DNA of 64,000 bases from CAVSNH01 sp963729275 (GCA_963729275.1 CAVSNH010000013.1:1480573-1544572), one strand, 5' to 3'; shown: positions 56,620-64,000, numbered from the stretch's first letter. Program-made: numbers and translations. Notes: a model not told the origin generated them from the letters alone.

Positions 56620-57603
56620 TCAGGGCACAAGAACTGCCGCGCCTTCGAACCGCCCGGCGCGGAGATCGGCGAGGGTTTGATTGGCCTGGTTAAGCGGATA
56701 GGTCGTGGTATGGGTGACGATGCCGATGTCAGGAGCCAGCCGCAGGAAATCCAATCCATCCTGCCGCTGGAGATTGGCCACCGAAACGATCTGCCGCTCC
56801 TCCCCGAGCAGCCGATAGGGAAAGCTGGGGATGTCGCTCATATGGATGCCCGCGCAAACGACGCGACCACCCTTGCGGACGGCTTTCAGCGCCAGGGGCA
56901 CGAGGTCGCCCACGACGGCAAAGATGATTGCGGCGTCGAGCGGCTCTGGCGGCGCCTCGTCCGATCCGCCCGCCCAAGCGGCGCCCAGGCTCCGGGCGAA
57001 CGCCTGTGTGGAAACATCTCCCGGCCGCGTGAAGGCAAACACCGATCGACCTTGCCAATTCGCGACCTGAGCAATGATATGGGCCGCCGCGCCAAAGCCG
57101 TAGAGCCCTAGTTTTTTGCCGGCCCCGGCGATCACGAGCGATCGCCAGCCGATCAGGCCAGCGCAGAGCAAGGGAGCCAACGCCACGTCATCGCCAGCTT
57201 CGCCGAGCGGGAACGCATAGCGGGCATCGGCGATTGTTGCCGTTGCGAAGCCGCCGTCGCGGGTATACCCGGTAAAGAGCGGGCGATCGCAAAGGTTTTC
57301 CTGGTTACCCCGTCAATAGGGACACATGCCACAGGTATGGCCGAGCCACGGAATGCCGACGCGCTCACCCTCGCGCAACCCTTCGACGCCCGCCCCGATC
57401 TCATCGATTCGGCCAACGATCTCGTGGCCAGGGATGATCGGCACCTGCGGATTGGGCAGTTCGCCATCGACAACATGCAGGTCCGTGCGGCAGATGCCGC
57501 AGGCAGAAACCTTGACTCGAATCTCACCGGGCCCCGGCTGCCGTTCGGTGAAATCGGTCCATTCCAACCGTTCCCCCAGCTTGTTCAGCACCATCGCTTT
57601 CAT
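56620..57603 (-). CDS. Zinc-dependent alcohol dehydrogenase, interrupted by an in-frame TGA
   Basis: A medium-chain (zinc) alcohol dehydrogenase. The N-terminal part has 'VKVSACGICRTDLHVVDGEL', 'VPIIPGHEIVGRIDEIGAG' (catalytic zinc ligands Cys and His) and then the structural-zinc loop 'GHTCGMCPY'. The next codon, normally Cys, is TGA (57313-57315); the same frame continues RGNQENLCDRPLFTGYTRDG, 'KLGLYGFGAAAHIIAQVANW' (Rossmann fold) and 'GRVVCAGIHMSDIPSFPYRL' to the stop at 56620. The frame is otherwise intact for 327 codons. Either nonsense mutation or recoding must be assumed. It overlaps the receiver gene upstream. Confidence 0.85.
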
Positions 57604-58093
57604 AGCGTTCTCTGGTTCCCGATGCTTTCTTGCTTCGTCTTGCGCCCTTGATCCGGTTTACCGAGGCACCGCGCACGCCATCTCGGCGCGGCATAAAGGT
57701 TTCCAGGAGAGCAATAATCTCCGCTGCACCCAATGGTCTTTCAAGATAATCCAAGGCTCCCGATTGCATTGCTTGCAGAAAGCAGTTCCGGTCATAAGAT
57801 CGCGCAAGTACCAACACCCGCAACTCCACGTCGACTTCCATAGCCTGCGCGAGGAGTTCCTGCCCTTCGAACCTGCCACTCCCCTGGTCCAAAAGGATCA
57901 GGTCGAACGGCCCATGCCCAAGGCATTCCATTCCCTCAGCGAAGGACGAACTGGTGCGCACCTGGCAGCCCAGGTTTTGGAGTATGGCTCGGTAGTGAAA
58001 GAGATCCTGCGGATCTTTGTTGACCAAAAGGCGTAGCCTGCACAGGCGCCACTTTGAAAGGCTGAAGAGCCGACTGATAGATCTTAAGGTCAA
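57524..58093 (-). CDS. Stand-alone response-regulator receiver domain
   Basis: The core (about residues 20-135) is a CheY-like fold: 'RLRLLVNKDPQDLFHYRAIL', phospho-acceptor Asp in 'PFDLILLDQGSGRFEGQELL', 'VLVLARSYDRNCFLQAMQSG' and 'ALDYLERPLGAAEIIALLET'. The acidic pair near the N-terminus is replaced by NKD, and the usual conserved Lys is replaced (DYLERP), so phosphorylation is uncertain. No output domain follows. An upstream frame from 58169 ('MTIDGNSSTETPGQETDQGE') could be its real N-terminus after an indel near 58040. The last 80 bases overlap the dehydrogenase; a change of one base would restore an ATGA junction. Confidence 0.6.
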   Translation of the reverse strand: MTLRSISRLFSLSKWRLCRLRLLVNKDPQDLFHYRAILQNLGCQVRTSSSFAEGMECLGHGPFDLILLDQGSGRFEGQELLAQAMEVDVELRVLVLARSYDRNCFLQAMQSGALDYLERPLGAAEIIALLETFMPRRDGVRGASVNRIKGARRSKKASGTRERYESDGAEQAGGTVGMDRFHRTAAGAR

Positions 58094-58375
58094 CCGTCGA
58101 CTCGATGCCTTCCCCTTGGTCCGTTTCTTGTCCCGGGGTTTCTGTTGAGGAATTCCCGTCGATCGTCAATCACTAAGCCATTTATTTTACGTACGTTGCA
58201 GGGTTGTATCTCCCATTCAAACTCGGGACCAGATGCTTTCACGGCAAGTGTTCGGAATGACCTTTAAGTCCTTTAATTGCAACTGCTTCCATTTCTTGTA
58301 TTAGGAATTGAATGAGAAAAAGAACTAGATTTCGGTTGGTTCAACTGGAGTATAAGCCAAACATTATCAATAAAT
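58094..58375. other. Chromosomal flank next to the tRNA-Arg attachment scar
   Basis: No gene recognised apart from the possible N-terminal extension of the receiver protein (to 58169). The stretch 58190-58375 is richer in A and T and reaches the tRNA-Arg fragment. Confidence 0.4.
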
Positions 58376-58420
58376 TGGTACGCCCGGGGTGATTCGAACA
58401 CCCGACCCCTTGCTTCGTAG
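58376..58420 (-). other. 3' fragment of tRNA-Arg(ACG): attachment-site scar
   Basis: Read on the minus strand the segment starts in the anticodon loop (CTACGAA, anticodon ACG), continues with GCAAG, a perfect T-arm (GGGTG-TTCGAAT-CACCC) and acceptor CGGGCGT-ACCA. The sequence where the 5' half should be (58421-58452) does not form the D-arm or the 5' anticodon stem, so the tRNA is not functional. As at the tRNA-Glu site, identity begins in the anticodon loop. The regenerated intact gene should lie beyond the right end of the window. Confidence 0.75.
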
Positions 58421-58520
58421 GACCAAGAGGTCCATAGTTCAAATCTGGGCGCCCCGACCATCTTTCTAAAGGACTTGGCACCCAAAGAGATTTCTCGAAA
58501 AGTACCAATTCGTACCACAC

Positions 58521-59624
58521 TTACGCTTTCCATAGGGCATTCACCACCTTCGATGCCGCTTCCCGCTTCTCTGCCGAGACCGCCTGAGTGTAGATGTTCA
58601 ACGTCGTTTGAATATCGGCATGGCGCAGGAGTTCTTTTTGGACTGCCGGACGCGTGCCCAGGGCGTGTAGGAGTGTCGAGTAGGTGTGCCTGAAGGTGTG
58701 CCAGCCGATGTTTCCGATTCCGGCCCTGATCGCGGCTGGCTTTAGGTGATCTGTGAGTATGCCATCCGGCCAAGGTGGTTTTCCGGTTGCTCCCGCAAAG
58801 ACGTAATCCGAATCAGCCTTGTAGTGACTGCCCGCCTTATGAGCTAACAGGACTTCGGCTAAATCCGGGTCAAGCGGAAGTGTGCTTTCAGAGGCTTCCG
58901 TCTTGGGTTCGTTGACTTCTCCCTCGACAATGCTTCGCTGGATTTTCAAAGTGAGATTTTCAAAGTCGAGGTCGCCCCACTGTAGTCCCAGCAACTCGCA
59001 AACCCGTAGGCCCAAACAAGCAACGGTTATCACCATCGACTTGTAGGGTTCCGAGAGCTGCGCCAGGAGCAGTTTGAATTCTGCCGGCGCGAGAACACGC
59101 GGCTTTTTCAACCGCTTCCTGGACTGCCGGACAGGGTTAATAGGATTGTTTTCGATCAATCCCCACAGAATAGCCGCCTGGAGGAGGGTGTGCATTAAAC
59201 CGCGAACATGGGCTTTGACTTGTCGGGAATGCGGCATACCCTCAAGCCATTCTTTCACGGCCATAGGCTTGACGCTCTCAACAAATTCGCTTCCCCACTT
59301 CGGCCTGATGTGGGTTTCGAACAGACTGCGATATACGCTCGCGGTCAACTTTCTGCAATGTTTTGGTACGTGTTGTTTCATAAAGCGATCAATTAGCGCT
59401 GCCACAGTGACAGTGTGGAACTGCGCTTGTGGGTTTTGGTCATTGATCGTATGCCGAAGATGCTCAACCGCCCGCTCCGCGTCGGCCTTAGTCGGGAGTT
59501 TTTCAACCGTTCCGACTAACACTGACTTTCGCCTTCCATTTTCGAGATAGCGGAACTGCCAAACGTCCGGCCCCTTGTTCCGCTTCCGAATCCTAAGATC
59601 TCCGTACTGGTATCGTGCCTGCAT
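58521..59624 (-). CDS. Tyrosine-type site-specific integrase
   Basis: ATG 59624 has GGAGG seven bases upstream. The 367-residue protein has an arm-type N-terminus ('YQYGDLRIRKRNKGPDVWQF'), a SAM-like core-binding domain ('IDRFMKQHVPKHCRKLTASV') and a catalytic domain with Arg in 'VACLGLRVCELLGLQWGDLD', HxxRH in 'IGWHTFRHTYSTLLHALGTR', a later His (LLRHADIQTTLNIY) and the catalytic Tyr. All residues needed for recombination are present and the gene is undisturbed. Its 3' end is 100 bases from the tRNA-Arg scar, so it is the enzyme that inserted the right-hand element. Confidence 0.95.
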   Translation of the reverse strand: MQARYQYGDLRIRKRNKGPDVWQFRYLENGRRKSVLVGTVEKLPTKADAERAVEHLRHTINDQNPQAQFHTVTVAALIDRFMKQHVPKHCRKLTASVYRSLFETHIRPKWGSEFVESVKPMAVKEWLEGMPHSRQVKAHVRGLMHTLLQAAILWGLIENNPINPVRQSRKRLKKPRVLAPAEFKLLLAQLSEPYKSMVITVACLGLRVCELLGLQWGDLDFENLTLKIQRSIVEGEVNEPKTEASESTLPLDPDLAEVLLAHKAGSHYKADSDYVFAGATGKPPWPDGILTDHLKPAAIRAGIGNIGWHTFRHTYSTLLHALGTRPAVQKELLRHADIQTTLNIYTQAVSAEKREAASKVVNALWKA

Positions 59625-59635
59625 GGTTCCTCCAA

Positions 59636-59851
59636 TCAGAATGAAGTTGCCGTGCGGCACGCTTGGCAGCCTGATTGTAGCCTTGAGTTGATCCAGGCGT
59701 CCAGCGTTGTCGCACGATACCGCCAGAACTTACCAACCTTCAGTGCTGGCACTTCGCCGCGCTTCGCCATCCGTTCCAGCACTTTCGGATGAATCTTCAG
59801 AACCCGTGATGCTTCCTTGCTGGTAAGAAGTATTTCAATTCCATCTGCCAT
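59636..59851 (-). CDS. Excisionase-like helix-turn-helix protein
   Basis: I chose ATG 59851 (MADGIEILLTSKEASRVLKI); the frame is open further upstream but without a start signal. The 71 residues are a MerR/excisionase winged helix: 'LLTSKEASRVLKIHPKVLER', 'MAKRGEVPALKVGKFWRYRA', 'TTLDAWINSRL'. Such proteins (AlpA/Xis-like) bend DNA at attachment sites and direct excision. It is 11 bases upstream of the integrase gene on the same strand, so the two form the mobility operon of the element. Confidence 0.88.
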   Translation of the reverse strand: MADGIEILLTSKEASRVLKIHPKVLERMAKRGEVPALKVGKFWRYRATTLDAWINSRLQSGCQACRTATSF

Positions 59852-60695
59852 ACAGCTTAAAACCTCTCGCCACAGTACAACCCGCTTCACCCCAGGATCG
59901 AGACCCGTGAGGATTGCCCGATCATACGAATTGATAAGTCGAACTTTTTTTTCTGTCAAATGACGGCAACGGAGACTCTCCGTCCGATCTGGAAGCGCGG
60001 GTCCAACGTATGCGTTTCGAAATGCTAATGGCCACGATATCTGTAACTTAGCGCAATCCCATCTCAAAACTTCCGACGATTTATCTTGGCGCGGGAGAAA
60101 CTAACCGAAAAATGATGTGTGGGAACGGCAACCCTCGGAATCTGCAAATGTGGCCGGGGAGCAATTATAGTCGCTGCAACTGATTACCTCGTGCACGACG
60201 TGTAGTGCGGAGGGCGGCACTTCAGAGTTGAAAATGGTTGCAAGAAGAAGTTCACACCATATTAGAGAAACCATTGGACCAGCGAAAAATATTTGGTACT
60301 GATCGTGCGTCCGCCGCAGCCATCCCACTCATGGGGAAATAGGTGTGTCGCGGTGGATGGCGCGGGAGTCCCGCCTCTATCGGCAGTGGTGCGCTGATAA
60401 GCGGTGGCACCTTCATGCACGCCATATCCGCCGCCAGCGGTCGTCCCTTGGCAGTATCAGTAATGCGCGGCGGCTGGGCGGCGCTGCGCGCCGGGTGCAG
60501 GGGTGACACGTCACCCCCCGCAGGGTGCTGTATGGGAACTTATGTTTCCATATGGGAACTTGTTGAAAATTCAGCGCCTAACGCTGAACTCGCTTCCTGC
60601 GGGACGCGGGCCACCAATCAAAAGTTTCCATATGGGAACTTCTTGATTTTATGGGGTGAAATCTATCACGACACTTCGAACCAAATTCGTCAGCA
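59852..60695. other. Non-coding region of the right-hand element with palindromes
   Basis: No credible gene in about 840 bases. It contains the inverted repeat GGGTGAC-AC-GTCACCC (60501-60516) and the three copies of the CATATG-centred palindrome described separately. A replication origin or regulator-binding region of the element is possible. Confidence 0.45.
60531..60641. repeat. Repeats of TTTCCATATGGGAACTT (palindromic)
   Basis: Full copies at 60545-60561 and 60623-60641, and a half copy (TATGGGAACTT) at 60531-60541. The core AGTTTCCATATGGGAACT is a near-perfect inverted repeat centred on CATATG. Two full copies are 79 bases apart. Likely operator or iteron for an element-encoded DNA-binding protein. 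Confidence 0.6.
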
Positions 60696-61094
60696 CTACA
60701 GTCTGAAGGTCTCTCCGAGCCACTCACCGTCCTCTTCCACCGAGTACGGGCCATGGATGGAGGCAAAGCACCCGTTGGCTCGAACCTTGCGATGCAAGTC
60801 GGTTAACTTCCAGTCCACGTAGACTCGTTTGTCTTTGTCTTTCGAAACCTCCTTGACGATACCAATGGCCTTGATTGTAATGTTCTGTTTTGCTTGTCCA
60901 GTCATAGCCTTGATAGCGATGCGGTCCCCTTCGTGCATCCCATCGCGCTTCCGAGCCATGTCCGGTTTATCCCGGTCACGCCAACCCAATTGCCAGTACC
61001 CGCGGCGAACAAACACCGGAGTTTGATCGTCCTCCCAAAACGCACCAACCAGCCAATATTGAGGCTCTCGAAGTCGAGGAAACCTTTGAGGCAT
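60696..61094 (-). CDS. PUA/EVE-like domain protein (McrB N-terminus-like)
   Basis: ATG 61094 has GGAGG six bases upstream. The 132-residue protein has 'YWLVGAFWEDDQTPVFVRRG', 'WQLGWRDRDKPDMARKRDGM', 'HEGDRIAIKAMTGQAKQNIT', 'IKAIGIVKEVSKDKDKRVYV' and 'DWKLT'. The 'GDRIAIK...IKAIG.V.E....V.VDW' run resembles the N-terminal module that precedes some McrB-like restriction ATPases and related PUA/EVE folds that recognise modified bases. No ATPase or nuclease follows it here. A role in sensing modified DNA is inferred only from this resemblance. Confidence 0.45.
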   Translation of the reverse strand: MPQRFPRLREPQYWLVGAFWEDDQTPVFVRRGYWQLGWRDRDKPDMARKRDGMHEGDRIAIKAMTGQAKQNITIKAIGIVKEVSKDKDKRVYVDWKLTDLHRKVRANGCFASIHGPYSVEEDGEWLGETFRL

Positions 61095-61308
61095 GATTCC
61101 TCCTATGGGACCTAACTCGGGCTTGGCATATCCACTCTCTTGCGTATGCTGAGTAAGTCTACCCCCGCATTGACTTTATTCCCAAGTAGGTCCGAGAGCG
61201 TGAGACTGCACTTCATGATGTCGGGGGCGTCGAGATTCGATGTTGACTGTTATGAGCGAATCGTACATAATGATCAAAGCATCCAATTTCGCTCGAAAGG
61301 ATTTTCCT

Positions 61309-61503
61309 ATGACCTCAGAGAAAGTGATTCAAAGAATTCCAGGGGAGCGAACCACCCCAAGCAAGTTTCGCGCAAGAATTGGCGACTTCCTTGCCCGAGT
61401 ACAGTATGGCAAAGAAACAGTCGTAATTGTCACACGCGGGAAGAGAACAGCGATCCTTTGCCCCCCAGAGAACTGGTGCAGTGAGCACGCAGAAAGAGGG
61501 TGA
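61309..61503 (+). CDS. Phd/YefM-type antitoxin-like protein, apparently without a toxin
   Basis: ATG 61309 (MTSEKVIQRIPGERTTPSKF) has AAAGGA nine bases ahead; an upstream in-frame start is possible. 'SKFRARIGDFLARVQYGKET' and 'VVIVTRGKRTAILCPPENWC' fit the Phd/YefM fold, in which the N-terminal domain binds operator DNA and the C-terminus neutralises a toxin. The C-terminal tail is very short and no RelE, Doc or PIN gene follows, so it may be a solitary antitoxin or regulator. It is 108 bases before the next small gene. Confidence 0.6.
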   Translation: MTSEKVIQRIPGERTTPSKFRARIGDFLARVQYGKETVVIVTRGKRTAILCPPENWCSEHAERG

Positions 61504-61610
61504 TGCATCATATGCTGAGCGCGGGAAATCGCAGACCGCCAAGTATAGGGAAGTGCGCCAGCCATCGCCGCCCCGTCCGGTATTTATGTATAATATTGCA
61601 CGAGGAATAT

Positions 61611-61883
61611 ATGAAATGGCCTCCGGAGAAGGACAACCCAGAGATCCAGCGCGCAAGAATCGAGGAACTGGCTAAGAGTGTTTACCCAAACGCGGTCGTT
61701 CGCTTCGATCAGTCGTGGGTTGGCGGAAAAACCATCAAGCTCAGAATCGATGAAGCTGACAGCGGAAGGATGGTTGCAGGGCCGTCTCCTGAGTACGAAT
61801 CGTCGGAAATATCCGACATGTCGGACATGCAGGTGAAACAGATGCTCCTGTCGCTGCCGAGAAAGCTCACCAAAACGCGCTGA
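61611..61883 (+). CDS. Hypothetical 90-residue protein
   Basis: ATG 61611 (MKWPPEKDNPEIQRARIEEL) has GAGGA seven bases ahead. The protein is polar, with 'VYPNAVVRFDQSWVGGKTIK', 'LRIDEADSGRMVAGPSPEYE', and an acidic run 'SSEISDMSDMQVKQMLLSL'. I recognise no family. In position it could be a partner of the antitoxin-like gene or a companion of the following nuclease. Confidence 0.5.
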   Translation: MKWPPEKDNPEIQRARIEELAKSVYPNAVVRFDQSWVGGKTIKLRIDEADSGRMVAGPSPEYESSEISDMSDMQVKQMLLSLPRKLTKTR

Positions 61884-62050
61884 AAGCATGAACCTGTAGC
61901 TGTGATGCGCGGCATAATACATCCGGCCACTTAAGTAAGACCCGGGGCTGCTACTACCAGTTTCAAGCCTTCCCGACCGCGCAGCGATTATATGAGGAGC
62001 CGCGCCCTGCGCTTTGCACCTCCCCCTTTTGACCACCCAAGGAGAAAGCC

Positions 62051-63040
62051 ATGCCAAACCTGACCCTGCACGGAAAGCAGCTTGAGAGCATGTTCGATCT
62101 TTTGGGCCGCGACGAAAACGATATGACAGGCAGCTTGGGTTGGGCGCTTGCAAACTCCCCTTCGTTCGCGGCGGCTTTATTCCGTGAGATCGGACTCTCA
62201 GGAGTCAACGCGGCGGAGGCCGAGGTCAGGCTGCAGCAGTATGAAACAGGAAGAGGGTTCACCGACATCGAAATTGAATTCCGTGGCAAGTTCTGCGTGA
62301 TTATTGAAGCTAAGCGCGGGGCAAACCTTCCGATCCGCCGTCAACTGGTGCAATACGCCCGCCGCCGTCAATTCCGCCGTTATCCGTCAAAGTCCAAGCG
62401 GCTGGTCGTTATCAGCGAATGCAACTCTGATCACGCAGCCATGCGTCTCGGGAGTTATCGCGGTATAGGCTCACCAGTTATGCCACTCTCTTGGCAGCAG
62501 GTAGCAGCCATCGTCGAGAAATCGACCACCAGGGCACCGCGTGCGGAGAAAAAGTTACTTCGTGAGTTGCTAACCTATTTGCAACAAGTGACGAACGCTG
62601 TGAGGGAAAGGGTCGATTCAAACTGGGTATACGTTGTCGCATTGGGCAACTGGAAGGAGGAAGGATCGAGCATCACGTTCATCGATACCGTCGAAAAAAA
62701 GCGGCGATATTACCATCCGGCGGGACCCTACTGGCCCGCCGAGCCCCCTACCCACATCGCCTTCCGCTACGATGGCAAGCTGCAGTCAATACATTACATT
62801 GAAAAGTACGAATCGGTAACGAACCTCGGGACTCGAATTCCCGAGATCGAAGATCGCGAGCACGGCCCGGTCGTTCTCTATTACCTTGGACCACCGTTCC
62901 GGCCTGAGCACGAAGTGCCCACGGGTGACAGAATTCTCCACGCCACTCGAGTTAGGTGCATGCTCGATACTCTGTTCACCTGCCGGACGATCACGGAAGC
63001 ATGGGAGCTTTCAAGAAAGCGTGGTGGGCAATATGACTGA
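62051..63040 (+). CDS. Predicted PD-(D/E)XK-family nuclease
   Basis: AAGGAG lies seven bases before ATG 62051. The N-terminal third has 'QLESMFDLLGRDENDMTGSL', then 'YETGRGFTDIEIEFRGKFCV' and IIEAKRGANLP, in which Asp and Glu-Ala-Lys fit the D...ExK catalytic core of PD-(D/E)XK nucleases, followed by 'QLVQYARRRQFRRYPSKSKR'. The C-terminal half ('VYVVALGNWKEEGSSITFID', 'EPPTHIAFRYDGKLQSIHYI', 'VVLYYLGPPFRPEHEVPTGD') is an additional domain I do not know. At 329 residues and within an integrative element it is a likely defence nuclease; target unknown. Confidence 0.65.
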   Translation: MPNLTLHGKQLESMFDLLGRDENDMTGSLGWALANSPSFAAALFREIGLSGVNAAEAEVRLQQYETGRGFTDIEIEFRGKFCVIIEAKRGANLPIRRQLVQYARRRQFRRYPSKSKRLVVISECNSDHAAMRLGSYRGIGSPVMPLSWQQVAAIVEKSTTRAPRAEKKLLRELLTYLQQVTNAVRERVDSNWVYVVALGNWKEEGSSITFIDTVEKKRRYYHPAGPYWPAEPPTHIAFRYDGKLQSIHYIEKYESVTNLGTRIPEIEDREHGPVVLYYLGPPFRPEHEVPTGDRILHATRVRCMLDTLFTCRTITEAWELSRKRGGQYD

Positions 63041-63274
63041 GCCTCGCACAACATGGGGGTCGGTTCTCACGTTTGTCGACTGGCGAAAAATAGTTGGCAA
63101 TCGACGTGCCTCGGTCGGATTACTGGGAGCACCAAACCGTGAAAACCCTCATCGGCCCGCTGGACGAGACCCAATCAGCCGTGTATGCTTATGGGACAGA
63201 TGAACGGGACCGCCCTGCAAATACTGGCTCGGGAACGATTCACTGACGTGCAATGATCGTGAGAGGCCAAGGCA

Positions 63275-63517
63275 ATGACGACTAACCGAATCCAGATCAA
63301 CCCGGCGGTGATGATGGGCAAACCAGTGATCCAGGGGACGCGAATCACCGTCGAGCTGATCCTGCACAAACTTGCTGAAGGAGCGAGCGAAGGCGAGCTC
63401 CTCGAAGATTATCCGCACCTGGCGCCCGAGGACATTCGGGCGGCGATTGCCTACGGCGCGGCAAGCGTGGCCCACGAGGAAGTGGTGCTGCTCTCGGACG
63501 CTCCCGTTGGACACTGA
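63275..63517 (+). CDS. DUF433 antitoxin
   Basis: The 80 residues 'IQINPAVMMGKPVIQGTRIT', 'VELILHKLAEGASEGELLED' and 'YPHLAPEDIRAAIAYGAASV' are the complete DUF433 helix-turn-helix fold, the usual antitoxin partner of DUF5615 PIN-like toxins. It is nine bases upstream of such a gene, so the pair is a typical type II toxin-antitoxin operon. Start ATG 63275 has AAGGC upstream. Confidence 0.9.
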   Translation: MTTNRIQINPAVMMGKPVIQGTRITVELILHKLAEGASEGELLEDYPHLAPEDIRAAIAYGAASVAHEEVVLLSDAPVGH

Positions 63518-63526
63518 TTCCGAAGC

Positions 63527-63886
63527 ATGAACTTCCTTGCTGACGAGAGCTGTGCGGGACCGGTAATTCGCGCTCTGCGCGAGGCAGGCCACGACGTGAT
63601 CGCGATTGCCGAAGTCGCTAAAGGCACGGTGGACGAAATGGTGATGAGGCGCGCGTTGAGCGAGCAGCGCATCCTCATTACGGAAGACCCCGATTTCGGC
63701 GAATTGGTGTACGCGCGCGGGCACTCCTCAGCAGGAGTCATCTCGGTGAGGTTCCCGAGTCGTGTGCGCCGGGCCAAGCCCCCGTCTGTCGTTGAAGCGG
63801 TGGCCAAGCTGGGCGCGCGGCTCTCGGACGCTTTTACAGTGGTGGAACCGGGACGTGTCCGCATCGCCAGCAGACCACCAAGGTAG
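63527..63886 (+). CDS. DUF5615 PIN-like toxin
   Basis: The 119-residue protein starts MNFLADESCAGPVIRALREA, continues 'GHDVIAIAEVAKGTVDEMVM' and has 'QRILITEDPDFGELVYARGH'. The early Asp-Glu and the later Asp-x-Asp-Phe are the acidic residues of the PIN-like (Mut7-C/DUF5615) nuclease site. It pairs with the DUF433 antitoxin directly upstream. RNA cleavage is the expected activity. It ends just before the repeat that may mark the element's edge. Confidence 0.9.
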   Translation: MNFLADESCAGPVIRALREAGHDVIAIAEVAKGTVDEMVMRRALSEQRILITEDPDFGELVYARGHSSAGVISVRFPSRVRRAKPPSVVEAVAKLGARLSDAFTVVEPGRVRIASRPPR

Positions 63887-63895
63887 CGACCAAAC

Positions 63896-63915
63896 AAGTA
63901 CCAAATCGGTACCAC
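63896..63915. repeat. Copy of a repeat also found beside the integrase gene
   Basis: AAGTACCAAATCGGTACCAC (63896-63915) closely matches AAGTACCAATTCGTACCAC at 58500-58518, next to the integrase stop. Each is also an imperfect inverted repeat around GTACC/GGTAC. They could be arm-type binding sites of the integrase near the two ends of the element. Confidence 0.5.
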
Positions 63916-64000
63916 TTGAGCGTTTTTGCCGTGCTTTTGGGTGCTTTTGGTTTGCCAAGCGTGCGCCAAAATCGACAAGATAGACTTACTTAACTAGCTT

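Noticed and set aside
58376..58460. A functional tRNA on either strand
   Set aside because: Neither strand forms the D-arm and anticodon stem; only 3' halves fit, as expected from attachment-site scars.

Overview
The window most probably comes from an acidobacterium (Acidobacteriota). The evidence is indirect: a von Willebrand A protein of the type abundant in that phylum, a 'DDWNNKTTVTF...VPGVGAQTLPAGTYVFKLLD' type surface protein, diderm MCE/Mla genes and OmpA-like proteins next to a class D sortase, and moderately high GC. No rRNA or complete tRNA is present, so the assignment rests on gene families.

Layout. (1) 1-6.97 kb is the right part of an integrated element: a decayed primase/helicase replication module, a transposase tail, a TPR protein and unknown genes, ending at a 3' fragment of tRNA-Glu. 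(2) 6.98-7.43 kb is a truncated tyrosine integrase. (3) 7.4-57.6 kb is a chromosomal-type block dominated by stress, envelope and central-carbon genes, mostly on the minus strand: sortase D with its LPQTA substrate, glycosyltransferase with GH130, two Crp-like regulators, small stress proteins (CsbD, SYLF, lmo0937-like, Thivi_2564-like), groES-groEL, an MCE/Mla lipid transporter (plus strand), two transglutaminase-like proteins, an OmpA-like protein, then a long minus-strand run of glgB, sugar porter, two P-type proton ATPases around a PPK2, a second GH130, HAD phosphatase, manA, aldolase, phosphoketolase, acetate kinase, PRC-barrel and DUF1269 proteins, and a zinc alcohol dehydrogenase. (4) From 58.38 kb to the right edge lies a second integrated element next to a 3' fragment of tRNA-Arg(ACG), with integrase, excisionase and a defence-like cargo (PD-(D/E)XK nuclease, a PUA/EVE-like protein, an orphan antitoxin and a DUF433/DUF5615 toxin-antitoxin pair).

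How the genes fit together. The core reads as a starvation/acid/low-oxygen programme: phosphoketolase with acetate kinase yields ATP from sugar phosphates, PPK2 handles polyphosphate, the ATPases export protons, and glycogen/mannan enzymes manage reserves. The most striking result is a shared promoter architecture in front of at least nine of these genes: four direct-repeat half-sites (consensus GTTCA, GCTCA, GGTCA, GCTCA at 10/12/10 bp steps) ending at a CTGACA-like -35 and set 16-17 bp from a TATAAC-like -10. I know of no regulon with this description.

A caution: many conserved genes (groEL, ackA, fba, ppk2, MCE genes, GH130s, OmpA, transglutaminase) carry single-base frameshifts, usually one extra base, while other genes of over 2 kb are intact. 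Base-level sequence errors or widespread recent decay could both explain this; sequence alone does not decide.
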